A DNA stretch of 64,000 bases from Candidatus Poribacteria bacterium. Its GTDB lineage: Bacteria > Poribacteria > WGA-4E > WGA-3G. Made by a program: the position numbers and the translations under genes. This document shows positions 1 through 8,632 of the stretch, one piece after another (the stretch's first letter is position 1; the number at the start of each line of letters is the position of its first letter). The stretch covers positions 30,012-94,011 of the forward strand of contig JAJDUH010000011.1 of NCBI GenBank assembly GCA_022826805.1, in the 5' to 3' direction. The notes beneath the pieces were generated by a model. That model saw only the letters and a program-made list of their open reading frames with translations. It searched no databases and had not been told where the DNA came from.

Positions 1-651
1 CAATACGCTACAATCGGTTTTCAAGTTGGCGAAAAGATCGTCCAACGTCCATATTCCATTGTCTCCTCACCCCACGAGCCGTTTATGGAGGTTTTCGTGG
101 AATTGGTGCCAGAGGGTGAGACAACCCCGCTGTTTTGGGAACTGAAATTGGGAGACAGTGTGTTTTTTCGTGAACGTCTCGTCGGGCGATTTGTGCTGGA
201 CACTGAAAGCGGTATGACGCGTCACGTCATGGCGGGAACAGTTACGGGTGCTGCACCCTATATTAGCATTGCGCGGACACAAAAAATTGAACAGGAACAG
301 GGCAAAGCGAGTCCACATCAGATGTTAGCGATCGTCGGTGCGAGCCGTTCTTGGGAACTTGGGTATTACATGGATGAACTCAATGAACTCGCATCGCAGG
401 AAGAATGGTTCACGTTTGTCCCAACAGTGAGCCGTCCGTGGGAAGACCCGGAATGGCAAGGCGAGAGTGGACGTGCCGAAGATGTCGTTCGGAAATACGG
501 CGATCAGCTCGGTATGGACCACACGAATGCAGTCGTTTATGCGTGCGGGCATCCACAGATGATTGAAAACGCGAAGGCGATCTGGGCGCGAGCGCGTTTC
601 CCTGAAGAGCGGATTAAAGAAGAAAAATTCTTTGTGATTAAGGAGGAGTAG
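1..651 (+). CDS. ferredoxin-NADP+ reductase, C-terminal part (5' end outside window)
   Basis: The reading frame is open from the first base, so the start lies upstream of the window; about 216 residues are visible. FAD- and NADP-binding reductases of this family move electrons between ferredoxin or flavodoxin and NADP(H) in the cytoplasm. Near the left edge the frame reads RPYSIVSSP, the RxYS FAD-contact motif of the FNR barrel. The following region (GDSVFF) fits the end of the FAD domain. LAIVGASRSWELGYYMDEL and VVYACGHPQMIENA are typical of the nucleotide-binding domain, with CGxPxM near the C-terminus. It ends at a TAG and is convergent with the TPR gene. Family is clear; the exact subclass is less so. 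Confidence 0.88.
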   Translation, partial: QYATIGFQVGEKIVQRPYSIVSSPHEPFMEVFVELVPEGETTPLFWELKLGDSVFFRERLVGRFVLDTESGMTRHVMAGTVTGAAPYISIARTQKIEQEQGKASPHQMLAIVGASRSWELGYYMDELNELASQEEWFTFVPTVSRPWEDPEWQGESGRAEDVVRKYGDQLGMDHTNAVVYACGHPQMIENAKAIWARARFPEERIKEEKFFVIKEE

Positions 652-686
652 GTAGACCTCCACGCTTATAGAAAGAGGAACTTACA

Positions 687-723
687 CAGCGGTATTGCGC
701 AGACGGCGCGCGCGATGCCGCTG
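687..723. terminator. 14-bp hairpin between convergent genes, terminator-like
   Basis: Bases 687-700 pair with 710-723 over 14 positions, two of them G-U, around a 9-base loop. It lies 35 bases after the reductase stop and 28 bases before the TPR stop, so it could end transcription from both sides. There is only a short T run (TTT) after it, so it is not a textbook intrinsic terminator. It may instead be one of the palindromic repeats seen elsewhere in the window. Confidence 0.5.
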
Positions 724-751
724 TTTCGCGTACTTGGGTGGGTGATGACCT

Positions 752-1483
752 CTAATGTGCTTGCTTTATTGCCTCTACAAGTTCATGCGCACGTTGATAG
801 TCGGGATCGATCCTTAATATTTTTGTGATGGTATGTGACGCTGCCTCCAAATCGTCTGATTCTTGGTAGGCACGTGCAAGGTTGTAGTGTGCCCGCTTGA
901 GGTGAGGAGCAATCGCTATGGCACGTTTAAGATGTGGTATCGCTTTGTCAAACTCACCTTGTTCCACATAAGCGTAGCCGAGGTGATAGTGGGCGTCGAC
1001 AAGGTCGGGTTCAAGGGCTATCGCGTTCTGTAGTGCCTCGACTGCGTGCTGATACAGCTTCATGCCAATGTAGGCTGCACCGAGGTGAACGTGGATATGC
1101 GTGTTTTCAGTATGAAAAACCTGAGAACTATCACCTAAATCTGCGTCAAAGTCTATGGCGTTTTGGAATGCTGCAACGGCTTCAGCATAGTTTTTGGCGT
1201 CTAAGTAGATTTTACCTCTGTCGTGATATGCTTCGGTTATAATGCCACCGAGCAGCAATGTCGGTTGGTGGGTTGCATCAAGTTTGAGTGCCGCTGTGAC
1301 AGCAATGCTTGCTTTCTCAAGTTCATCCTGTTCGAGGTATGCGCGACAAAGCGCACAGTAGGTGCCTATAAAATTCGCGTCCTGTTTTATGGCTTCTTCA
1401 AATTCGGGGATTGCTCTACTATATTGTTCTGCTTCCAGATACGCGATACCGCGGTTATAATGTGTCTCTTTTGTCGTATCCAT
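752..1483 (-). CDS. tetratricopeptide repeat protein
   Basis: This 243-residue protein is built almost wholly of TPR units, helix-turn-helix repeats that make protein-binding scaffolds. Repeats are visible at about residues 7-40, 41-75, 85-115, 130-163, 165-197 and 199-232, with the usual pattern of G/A-x-A-Y at helix A and A-x-x-x-F/L-x-x-A-I at helix B (for example HYHLGYAYVEQGEFDKAI). No signal peptide or membrane segment is seen, so it is probably cytoplasmic. It is convergent with the reductase and divergent from the DUF6785 gene. The partner cannot be told from sequence. Confidence 0.85.
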   Translation of the reverse strand: MDTTKETHYNRGIAYLEAEQYSRAIPEFEEAIKQDANFIGTYCALCRAYLEQDELEKASIAVTAALKLDATHQPTLLLGGIITEAYHDRGKIYLDAKNYAEAVAAFQNAIDFDADLGDSSQVFHTENTHIHVHLGAAYIGMKLYQHAVEALQNAIALEPDLVDAHYHLGYAYVEQGEFDKAIPHLKRAIAIAPHLKRAHYNLARAYQESDDLEAASHTITKILRIDPDYQRAHELVEAIKQAH

Positions 1484-1569
1484 TTTGTTAGGAAAATAGA
1501 AGGTTTGTTTAGAATTAATTTTAGTATTATTTTATCAAATTTGCGTCGATTTTTCAAGAAAAAAAGTTG

Positions 1570-1598
1570 TTGAATTAGGTTCAATTCTGAAGTATAAT
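1570..1598 (+). promoter_or_regulatory. sigma-70-like promoter for the DUF6785 membrane protein
   Basis: TTGAAT at 1570-1575 and TATAAT at 1593-1598 are separated by 17 bases, the optimal spacing. Transcription would start near 1605, about 45 bases before the ATG at 1650. Confidence 0.65.
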
Positions 1599-1649
1599 AG
1601 CGTCGCGCGTTTGGGATTAAATCTTCATGCATCCTGACTGGTGTCATAT

Positions 1650-3560
1650 ATGCTGCGACGCTCCCTTCCCTCTTCTACGTCTGCATCTCACCGAAGAATC
1701 CGTTGGCGGATTATTTGGCTTGGACTTGCGCTGATTCCTTTCAATAACTACTGGGTCTTCGCATCGCTGCGTTGGGATCAAGGTTTCCCAACGACGATGT
1801 CGCTCTATTTCAATACCGTCTTCGCACTCGTTATCCTCATAGTTTTCAATACACTCCTCCGCCGATTCGCACCGAGCGCAGCACTCACACAAGGCGAGCT
1901 ACTAACGCTCTATACCATGCTGTGTGTAGCTTCAGCTATCTGTGGGCACGATCTCTTTGAGGTAATCATTACCAATATCGCCACAGTCGGATGGTTAGCA
2001 ACGGAAGAGAACGAATGGGCAACACTTTTCCACCGTTATCTCCCAGATTGGCTTGCCTTGACGGACAAAAACAAATTGACTGTCTATTTTACGGGCGAGT
2101 CGAGTCTTTACTTACAGCAGCATCTCCAAATGTGGTGGAGACCTGTGCTGGCGTGGAGCGGATTCATTATTGTGCTCCTTTCCACAACATTTTGTATTAA
2201 CGTTATCCTACGAAGGCAGTGGATTGAAGTTGAACGGTTGAGTTATCCGATTATCGAGTTGCCGTATCGGATGACAACGGCACGTTTTTTTCGTTCAAAG
2301 GTGCTATGGGTAGGGATAATTCTCGCCGGTGGGATAGATGTCGTTAATGGACTCCATTTTCTGTTTCCAAACTTTCCGGGGCTCGGTGGCGAATTCTATG
2401 ATTTGCGTCCGCTGTTTACGACAAAACCGTGGAATGCAATCGGCTGGACACCTGTCGTCTTCTTTCCCTTTGTTATTGGCATGGCGTATTTCATTCCCCT
2501 TGACCTTTCATTCACATTCTGGTTTTTCTACATCTTTTGGAAATTCGAGATGATTTTTGGCAGTATCGCTGGCTTACAACGGATTCCAGGGTTCCCATTC
2601 ATCTTTGATCAGTCCTTTGGTGTCTGTGTCGGCGTATTGTGCATGACATTGTGGAGTGCACGCCTCCATCTACGAGATGTGCTCAAGCAGGCATGGTCTA
2701 CAGGTAAAAGAACTACCTCAAACGATCCCATCTCCTACCGCACTGCAGTATTAGGGTTGATCGGTGGATTTCTACTACTCGCTGGTTTTTGGTGGATGGC
2801 GGGAATGTCTTTTTGGGTGGCAGTGCTTGTCTTTGCTATCCACCTGACCACGGTGACAGTGATTACCCGTGTCCGTGCTGAATTGGGACCGCCGATTCAC
2901 GACCTTCGCTCTATGGGGCCTGATGTTCTGCTTCCCAAGATATTTGGGATGCGCCGGCTTGGCGGTCAGAATCTGGGGTTGTTTTCGCTTGTATTCTGCT
3001 TTAATCGTGCCTATCGGGGTAATACGATGCCGTGTCAATTAGAGGGCTTCAAATTAGCGGAACGCTCTGGAAGTTCTGCGCGACGGATGGCAGTTGCGAT
3101 GCTTCTGGCAATGGTGCTGAGTCCTTTCGCTGCGTTTTGGGGTGCCCTTCATATCGGTTATGAAAGCGGGGCAATTGAAGTCTGGTCGGGTTCTGTATTT
3201 AATCGCACGCAGAGTTGGCTAACGAATCCGATGCCTGTAGATATTCCGGCATTGATTGCTATGATCTGTGGGCTTCTGTTCGCCTTTGGTCTGACCTTGG
3301 TCCGGATCCGATTTTTCTGGTGGCCCCTGTATCCGATCGGGTATGCAATCTCAGGAACTTGGGCGGTGAACTTTTTCTGGTTTTCGGTCTTTATCAGCTA
3401 CTTCATCAAGTTAGCGATTCTGCGCTTCGGTGGCATCCAGACGTTCAGACGCCTTGCGCCATTCTTTTTAGGTCTAATTCTAGGAGAATTCTTAGTCGGA
3501 AGTTTCTGGGGACTTCTCGGAATCTTTCTGGAAAAGCCGATGTATCGATTTATTTGGTAA
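1650..3560 (+). CDS. DUF6785/DUF6784-type polytopic membrane protein
   Basis: A protein of about 636 residues with many hydrophobic segments spread along its length (for example near residues 20-45, 50-75, 85-105, 165-190, 220-240 and 375-410), so it sits in the inner membrane. The N-terminal stretch IPFNNYWVF, then SLYFNTVF, LTQGELLTLYTML and the CGHD and TEENEW motifs match what I recall of the DUF6785 family, which has been related to oligopeptide transporter-like proteins. Substrate is unknown. The frame also has a GTG at 1641; I prefer ATG at 1650. No strong ribosome binding site is visible for either. It stands alone, with its own promoter. Confidence 0.78.
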   Translation: MLRRSLPSSTSASHRRIRWRIIWLGLALIPFNNYWVFASLRWDQGFPTTMSLYFNTVFALVILIVFNTLLRRFAPSAALTQGELLTLYTMLCVASAICGHDLFEVIITNIATVGWLATEENEWATLFHRYLPDWLALTDKNKLTVYFTGESSLYLQQHLQMWWRPVLAWSGFIIVLLSTTFCINVILRRQWIEVERLSYPIIELPYRMTTARFFRSKVLWVGIILAGGIDVVNGLHFLFPNFPGLGGEFYDLRPLFTTKPWNAIGWTPVVFFPFVIGMAYFIPLDLSFTFWFFYIFWKFEMIFGSIAGLQRIPGFPFIFDQSFGVCVGVLCMTLWSARLHLRDVLKQAWSTGKRTTSNDPISYRTAVLGLIGGFLLLAGFWWMAGMSFWVAVLVFAIHLTTVTVITRVRAELGPPIHDLRSMGPDVLLPKIFGMRRLGGQNLGLFSLVFCFNRAYRGNTMPCQLEGFKLAERSGSSARRMAVAMLLAMVLSPFAAFWGALHIGYESGAIEVWSGSVFNRTQSWLTNPMPVDIPALIAMICGLLFAFGLTLVRIRFFWWPLYPIGYAISGTWAVNFFWFSVFISYFIKLAILRFGGIQTFRRLAPFFLGLILGEFLVGSFWGLLGIFLEKPMYRFIW

Positions 3561-3614
3561 GAAAAACGTCAAAATTCTAAACTGCATCTACCCGTTGAGC
3601 GTCAGCTTTTTCAC

Positions 3615-3644
3615 TTGACAAAGATATTTCAATTCTCCTAAAAT
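3615..3644 (+). promoter_or_regulatory. promoter upstream of tyrA
   Basis: TTGACA at 3615-3620 is followed after 18 bases by TAAAAT at 3639-3644. A TATAAT at 3644-3649 overlaps it but would need a 23-base spacer. The start point would lie about 60 bases before the tyrA ATG and could serve tyrA-cmk-plsC. Confidence 0.55.
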
Positions 3645-3710
3645 ATAATGAACTTCTATCCATGAGATATACCGCGACAGGTTCGCAGATTAAAGGTTTC
3701 CTGGACTTCT

Positions 3711-4607
3711 ATGACACAAATACAGCAGCTGCGTCGGATTACAATATGGGGTGTCGGCTTAATCGGAGGTTCGCTTGGGCTCGCGCTGAAAAAAAACGGG
3801 TTTCAGGGCGAACGTGTCGGATTGGGACGCAACATCGGTAGGCTTGAAAATGCGCTCGCATGTGATGCTGTTGATGCCGTGACAACAGAGGTAAAAGAAG
3901 GCATTCGCGGGAGCGATCTTGTTGTGATCTGCACGCCTGTTGAATTAATTCCCATGTTAGTGCAACGCATTGCTGAATCTGTCGATCCACAGCAGCATCG
4001 CATGGTGTTAACAGATGCCGGTAGCACAAAATCTGTGTTAGTCCGATCAGTTGAGGAATACTTACAGACCCATGGATCGGGTCCCTTTTCTTTTATAGGT
4101 GGACACCCAATGGCGGGTTCACACGAGACTGGTGTGGGCGCAGCGCGTGAAACCCTTTTTGAAAATGCTAAGTGTATTTTGACACCAACAGAAAATAGTG
4201 ATCCAGATGCCTTGACATTGGTAAAAAGTTTGTGGGAATTTGTCGGGGCAGTGCCATATCTCCTTTCCCCTGAAACACATGATCGGCTCATCGGTGCCGC
4301 AAGCCACCTACCTCATCTCATCGCGAGTATACTCACGAATACCGTTGCGGATGTTGAAGCAGACGAGGGCCAAGCGTTAGATTTTACGGCGACAGGCTTT
4401 CGAGATTCCACCCGCATCGCCGCCGGTTCACCAGACTTATGGACCGGGATTTTTACACAAAATGGCGATGTCCTTTTATCATTAATTGATGACATCGTTG
4501 CAAACCTAATAGAGTTCAAAACCTTACTGCAAACGGATAATCTTGTTGAGATTGAACGGATGCTTGTGGAAGCACAGGCTGTAGTTAAAAAACGCAGAAA
4601 ATGTTAG
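3711..4607 (+). CDS. tyrA: prephenate dehydrogenase
   Basis: This 298-residue NAD(P)-dependent enzyme oxidatively decarboxylates prephenate to 4-hydroxyphenylpyruvate in tyrosine synthesis. The Rossmann motif GVGLIGGS lies at residues 14-21, directly after the first strand. GGHPMAGSHETG near residue 131 is the conserved substrate and catalytic loop of the family, and the helical C-terminal dimerisation part (ASHLPHLIAS onward) follows. There is no C-terminal ACT domain, so no sign of tyrosine feedback control within the chain. The stop overlaps the ribosome binding site of cmk, so the two are surely co-transcribed. Confidence 0.93.
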   Translation: MTQIQQLRRITIWGVGLIGGSLGLALKKNGFQGERVGLGRNIGRLENALACDAVDAVTTEVKEGIRGSDLVVICTPVELIPMLVQRIAESVDPQQHRMVLTDAGSTKSVLVRSVEEYLQTHGSGPFSFIGGHPMAGSHETGVGAARETLFENAKCILTPTENSDPDALTLVKSLWEFVGAVPYLLSPETHDRLIGAASHLPHLIASILTNTVADVEADEGQALDFTATGFRDSTRIAAGSPDLWTGIFTQNGDVLLSLIDDIVANLIEFKTLLQTDNLVEIERMLVEAQAVVKKRRKC

Positions 4608-4614
4608 GAGGCTC

Positions 4615-5286
4615 ATGAAAAAGATTGGATCTCAGGTGACGATTGCGATGGATGGACCCGCCGGGTCTGGAAAAAGCACGGTGGCTCGACGCGTCGCAGA
4701 AAAACTCGGATTGCTTTATCTCGATTCCGGTGCGATGTACCGAGCCGTAACTTTGTTGGCAATAGCTGATGCACTGCCAGCGGATAGCCCAAAATTGATT
4801 GATCGGGTGAAAGCATGCCACATTGAATTTAGAGATAATGGTAAAACGATTTTGCTCAATGCCGAGGATGTGTCTATTCAAATCCGCACGCCAGCAGTCA
4901 ATAGACTCGTTGCGGATGTTGCGAAAATACCGGAGATTCGTCATGAGATTGTGAAGCATCAACAGCGAATCGGTGCAGAAGGGAGCATCATCGCAGAAGG
5001 AAGGGATTTAACCACCATTGTTTTTCCCAATGCCGATTTTAAGTTCTATCTTGATGCCTCTGTGACAGAACGGGCAAGGCGTAGACTCGCTGAACTTCAG
5101 GCACAAAATGTGGATACAACCTTAGCAGTGGTGGAAGCAGAGATCATCGCACGCGATGAAAAAGATACAACGCGGGAACACAGTCCCCTTCGTACTGCTG
5201 ACGATGCAATTATCGTCGATACGACCGATAAGACAATTGACGAAGTGGTTGATTTTATTGTTGCACATGTGTGTGAAAACGAGTAG
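4615..5286 (+). CDS. cmk: cytidylate kinase
   Basis: A 223-residue kinase that converts CMP and dCMP to their diphosphates using ATP. The P-loop GPAGSGKST is at residues 14-22, followed by LYLDSGAMYRAVT, the CMP-binding signature. EGRDLTTIVFPNADFKFYLDAS and the RDEKDTTREHSPL lid complete the family pattern. The start is fixed by AGGAGG at 4606-4611, which overlaps the tyrA stop codon. It lies in a tyrA-cmk-plsC order, a linkage seen in many bacteria. Confidence 0.96.
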   Translation: MKKIGSQVTIAMDGPAGSGKSTVARRVAEKLGLLYLDSGAMYRAVTLLAIADALPADSPKLIDRVKACHIEFRDNGKTILLNAEDVSIQIRTPAVNRLVADVAKIPEIRHEIVKHQQRIGAEGSIIAEGRDLTTIVFPNADFKFYLDASVTERARRRLAELQAQNVDTTLAVVEAEIIARDEKDTTREHSPLRTADDAIIVDTTDKTIDEVVDFIVAHVCENE

Positions 5287-5322
5287 TAAGGTAGGAGAGG
5301 TTTGTAAACCCGATTTACTTTT

Positions 5323-5973
5323 ATGTGGTATACCAATAATCAATTCTGGACACCCCGTTCCATCTACCGATGGGGACATCGACTCACGAGCCTTTTCTGT
5401 AAAGTTGTGGGACATCTTGAGGCGCAAGGTGTTAATCATATCCCGAGAGAAGGCGGTGTGTTGTTTCTTTCAAATCACGTCAGTTTCCTTGATCCTGTGA
5501 TTGTAGGTTCCGCTGCCAATCGTGAAGTTCATTACATGGCGCGGAGTAATGCTTTTGACATTCCCGGCTTGGGGAAACTCATCGCAGTCTATAATGCCTA
5601 TCCTGTAAATAGAGGGGCACCGGACTTAGGCGCGTTGCGGAAGACAATTTCTCTTTTGAAAGAAGGGAACGCCGTCCTGATATTTCCAGAAGGCACCCGT
5701 AGTGTTGATGGAACATTAGGCAAAGCGCGGGATGGTGCCTGTTTTATCGCACACCGAGCCGGTGTGCCGACTATTCCTGTCTTTCACAGTGGCGCGGAAC
5801 GCGTACTCCCACGCAACAGTAAACGGTTACGCAGGGCAAAATTAACCGTTACTTTTGGTGAGCCTCTTGAACTTATCACCGAAGAATTCGAGACAAGGCG
5901 TGAAATGTACCAGCACATGGGCAATCAAATAATGGAAGCGATTGCGGATTTGCGAGATCAGACCCTTAGTTAG
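5323..5973 (+). CDS. plsC: 1-acyl-sn-glycerol-3-phosphate acyltransferase
   Basis: A 216-residue acyltransferase that adds the second fatty acid to lysophosphatidic acid at the inner face of the cytoplasmic membrane. It shows the block I motif NHVSFLD (H-x4-D), block II around RSNAFD, block III FPEGTRS and block IV GVPTIPV. The ATG at 5323 is the first start after an in-frame stop at 5305, 36 bases after cmk; the ribosome binding site is weak. Its last eight bases overlap the end of the convergent ychF gene. Confidence 0.93.
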   Translation: MWYTNNQFWTPRSIYRWGHRLTSLFCKVVGHLEAQGVNHIPREGGVLFLSNHVSFLDPVIVGSAANREVHYMARSNAFDIPGLGKLIAVYNAYPVNRGAPDLGALRKTISLLKEGNAVLIFPEGTRSVDGTLGKARDGACFIAHRAGVPTIPVFHSGAERVLPRNSKRLRRAKLTVTFGEPLELITEEFETRREMYQHMGNQIMEAIADLRDQTLS

Positions 5974-7060
5974 TCGGATTCGCCAAAATTAGCAGGACAT
6001 CACCCTCTTGGACCTGATACGTCTTCCCCTCGGATCTCAACAAGCCTCTGTTTCGCGCTTCAGGGTAGCTGTTGCATGCTATCAAGTCTGACCAATTAAT
6101 TGTTTCTGAACGGATGAAAGCGTTCGCGAAATCCGTATGAATACGCCCCGCTGCGTCAACGGCAGTTTGTCCTTTCGGCAAGGTCCACGCCCGGGATTCT
6201 GTTGCGTTAATTGTAAAGAATGTGAGCAATCCCAACAGCTGATACGAAGTTTGAATGAACCGCTCTAAAGCGGATTCGCGCAATCCCAGTTCTTCCATAA
6301 ATACTTCCGCATCAGCGGTATCGAGTTGTGAGAGTTCCATCTCTAACTGTGCCGCCAGCACAATGACCGCTGTTTGTGGTGTTGCTTCATATTCCCTAAA
6401 GTCTTCGAGAATATCTTCGGCTGCCTCAAGTTGCGTTTCACTGATATTGCACACCAACAACAACGGCTTCTGCGTCAAGAACCCGTAACCTCGTATCAAT
6501 TTCTCTTCATTGGCAGATAGGTTAAGAAGGCGAAGCGGCTTTCCCTCTTCCAAGGTCTGCTGACACACTTCTAAAAGACGGATTTCGCTTTGTTGTTCTG
6601 GAAGTTTTTGGCTTTGGTATTGTTTACGGAGTCGGGTAAGTCTGCCTTCAACAATCTGCAGATCTGCAAATGCGAACTCAAGGGAAACGCTCTGAATATC
6701 GCGTGCTGCGTCAACGCTCCCATCGACGTGTGGCACCGACGCATCTTCAAAAAGTCTAACAACATGCGCCAGGGCATCGACTGTACGAAGGGCCGCGAGC
6801 GTTCCAGAATCTAATTCCGCTTGTTCCACATCAGATTTGGTTACGCCAGCGACATCTACGTAGTCAATTGTAGCAGGCGTCATTTTTTCGGATGGCAATA
6901 TTTCTGATAGTTTTTCCAGGCGTTCGTCTGGGATATGAGCAGTACTGAGGTTTACCTGTCCACGGGTTGTGTAGCCCCCAATTTCTGCATTGGATTCGGC
7001 TAAAGTGTTAAAGACTGTCGTTTTTCCAACCTGCGGTCTGCCGACAATACCTATCTTCAT
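5966..7060 (-). CDS. ychF: divergent YchF/EngD-family ribosome-binding ATPase
   Basis: The 364-residue protein starts with a P-loop G domain (GRPQVGKTT at residues 7-15), carries the YchF-type NxxE base motif (CNISET near residue 205) in place of NKxD, and ends in a DUF933/TGS-like region (LLRSEGKTYQVQEGDV). YchF proteins bind ribosomes and hydrolyse ATP. It is unusual: after the DVAG switch II motif the glycine-rich stretch typical of Obg/YchF proteins (GAS then GxGLG) is missing and replaced by a short acidic segment. It may be a specialised paralogue rather than the housekeeping YchF. It is convergent with plsC and divergent from the small membrane gene. Confidence 0.82.
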   Translation of the reverse strand: MKIGIVGRPQVGKTTVFNTLAESNAEIGGYTTRGQVNLSTAHIPDERLEKLSEILPSEKMTPATIDYVDVAGVTKSDVEQAELDSGTLAALRTVDALAHVVRLFEDASVPHVDGSVDAARDIQSVSLEFAFADLQIVEGRLTRLRKQYQSQKLPEQQSEIRLLEVCQQTLEEGKPLRLLNLSANEEKLIRGYGFLTQKPLLLVCNISETQLEAAEDILEDFREYEATPQTAVIVLAAQLEMELSQLDTADAEVFMEELGLRESALERFIQTSYQLLGLLTFFTINATESRAWTLPKGQTAVDAAGRIHTDFANAFIRSETINWSDLIACNSYPEARNRGLLRSEGKTYQVQEGDVLLILANPTN

Positions 7061-7165
7061 TTTTCTCTATTACCTTGTTTTATTTTTCGCACCAAGTAGT
7101 TTTGGGCTTGGATTTTTGGCAAAAGTGTTGGATATATTGTAGCATAATTTTTTAAAGAAAATCTA

Positions 7166-7194
7166 TTGACGATATCCGTGTAACGTGCTAATAT
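7166..7194 (+). promoter_or_regulatory. extended -10 promoter for the small membrane gene
   Basis: TTGACG at 7166-7171 and TAATAT at 7189-7194 are 17 bases apart, with TGC directly before the -10. The start point would be near 7201, about 34 bases before the ATG. Confidence 0.6.
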
Positions 7195-7234
7195 AGGCGT
7201 CAGATATAGAATCCAACCTGGAGGTAAATCGAGC

Positions 7235-7624
7235 ATGGCTGTCCAGAACGGGAAATGGAAACGACACACCGTCAAAGGTTTAACGATTCTCTTAATCCTC
7301 ACAGTGTGCCTTGCGGTTTTGCAATGGTTTATTATCAAAGAATTATTCGGTTTCGGCACAGACATGGTAAAAGACGCGTTGATTCGACAGGCACCTGAAG
7401 GTGTAGATCGGTACGATATTGAAGCTACGTTTGACCGAGTCAAAACTGCCGGTATGCAGCTCCCGTTCAGCTTCCTCACTGGTCAAATCAGCCTCCGCAA
7501 AATTAGGGCTGTTGGTAGGTATGCCATAGAAGCTAACAAAGATGAAGTTTGGGAGGCTGATGAGATTAACACACTCCTACGGATGATGAATGCTTCTGTC
7601 GGATTTAAGGGAGGGACCGAGTGA
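7235..7624 (+). CDS. small membrane-anchored protein of unknown function
   Basis: A 129-residue protein with a basic N-terminus (KWKRHTVK) and one hydrophobic segment at about residues 15-36, consistent with an uncleaved anchor and a soluble C-terminal domain outside the cytoplasm. I recognise no domain. The soluble part (residues 38-129) has alternating charged and hydrophobic residues. GGAGG at 7220-7224 supports the ATG at 7235. It is followed after 34 bases by a methyltransferase and may be co-transcribed with it. Confidence 0.72.
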   Translation: MAVQNGKWKRHTVKGLTILLILTVCLAVLQWFIIKELFGFGTDMVKDALIRQAPEGVDRYDIEATFDRVKTAGMQLPFSFLTGQISLRKIRAVGRYAIEANKDEVWEADEINTLLRMMNASVGFKGGTE

Positions 7625-7658
7625 TTTGCAATATCGTTTTGCAAACGACACTTAAACA

Positions 7659-8417
7659 ATGCAAACCCACGTAACGCCCCCCTATGAAAAATTCGCCTAC
7701 GCTTATGATCGGATGATGACGAATGTGAACTATACGCGCTGGACGTATTACATTCAATCGCTTTTCGATAAGTATGGTTGTAAACCGCGCCGTGTCCTCG
7801 ATTTGGCTTGTGGCACTTGTGCTTTGACTATGCAACTGGCACTAAAAGGCTATAAGATGACTGGCGTGGATCGGGCAGTCGGCATGTTAGAAATCGCTGA
7901 AGAAAAAGCGGCAGCGCACGATCTTGATATCGAATTGCATCACGGCGATATGCGCCATTTCCAGCTGAACCAACGGTTTGACGCGATCCTCTGCACCTAT
8001 GATAGCATTAACTATGCTTATGATGAAGACGAATTAAGTAGCGTCTTTGAATGTGTTGCTGAGCACCTCGAACCAGACGGTTTGTTTATTTTTGACGTGA
8101 CTACAGAACGCAACATCGTTGAGCATTTTCACAACAAAACATTCGCCGCAAACCATGAAGACTATACCTACATCTGGAAAAATAACTACCTCTATCACAG
8201 CAAAATGTGCCGGACAACACTCACATTTTTTATACGTGAAGGTGAATTATTTCGGCGCTATGAGGAAGTACATCAGCAGCGAATCTTTGAAGTGCCTACC
8301 GTCAACGATCTCCTGAAAAAGGCTGGTTACAAACCGCTGAGTGCTTACGATATGTACACTTTCAGTCGTTGGAACCGCTATTCGGATCGTATTAATTTTA
8401 CAGCACGCCTCATGTAA
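7659..8417 (+). CDS. class I SAM-dependent methyltransferase
   Basis: A 252-residue enzyme with a Rossmann-type SAM-binding core: motif I VLDLACGTC near residues 46-54, GVDRAVGML (acidic end of strand 2) and HHGDMRHF, then CTYDSINY as the motif IV region. The C-terminal half carries an antiparallel segment rich in aromatic and charged residues (RYEEVHQQR), as in small-molecule methyltransferases with a lid. The acceptor substrate cannot be told. Cytoplasmic; probably in one transcript with the upstream small membrane gene. Confidence 0.85.
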   Translation: MQTHVTPPYEKFAYAYDRMMTNVNYTRWTYYIQSLFDKYGCKPRRVLDLACGTCALTMQLALKGYKMTGVDRAVGMLEIAEEKAAAHDLDIELHHGDMRHFQLNQRFDAILCTYDSINYAYDEDELSSVFECVAEHLEPDGLFIFDVTTERNIVEHFHNKTFAANHEDYTYIWKNNYLYHSKMCRTTLTFFIREGELFRRYEEVHQQRIFEVPTVNDLLKKAGYKPLSAYDMYTFSRWNRYSDRINFTARLM

Positions 8418-8559
8418 GGAGTATATCACAGATAGAAAAAAAATGAAAGAAACAGCGTCTACATCTCCACACTAAAGCATGGAACTTTGACGCTGAAGAA
8501 TGATAAAATCCTGAAATCTTACATTTTTTGGCAAAAAATGCCTGGATACAAAAAATTAT

Positions 8560-8588
8560 TTGACAAAAAGAAAAACATCTGGTATAAT
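8560..8588 (+). promoter_or_regulatory. consensus sigma-70 promoter of the tetR gene
   Basis: TTGACA at 8560-8565 and TATAAT at 8583-8588 match the sigma-70 consensus in all twelve positions with a 17-base spacer, and TGG precedes the -10. The -10 overlaps an operator-like palindrome at 8587-8601. Confidence 0.85.
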
Positions 8589-8601
8589 TAACATTGTTAA
8601 G
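8587..8601. promoter_or_regulatory. TetR operator-like palindrome over the tetR start point
   Basis: ATTAACA-T-TGTTAAG is a 15-base dyad with one mismatched end base. It covers the end of the -10 and the expected start point, where bound repressor would block transcription. The same sequence with perfect symmetry recurs at 9289-9303. Confidence 0.6.
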
Positions 8602-8632
8602 TTAAATGACTATGTAAACTAAAGGTGAAGTG

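Noticed and set aside
325..663. Open frame on the minus strand under the ferredoxin-NADP reductase end
   Set aside because: It lies wholly antisense to a clear reductase domain, has no family features and an odd composition rich in R, F and H.
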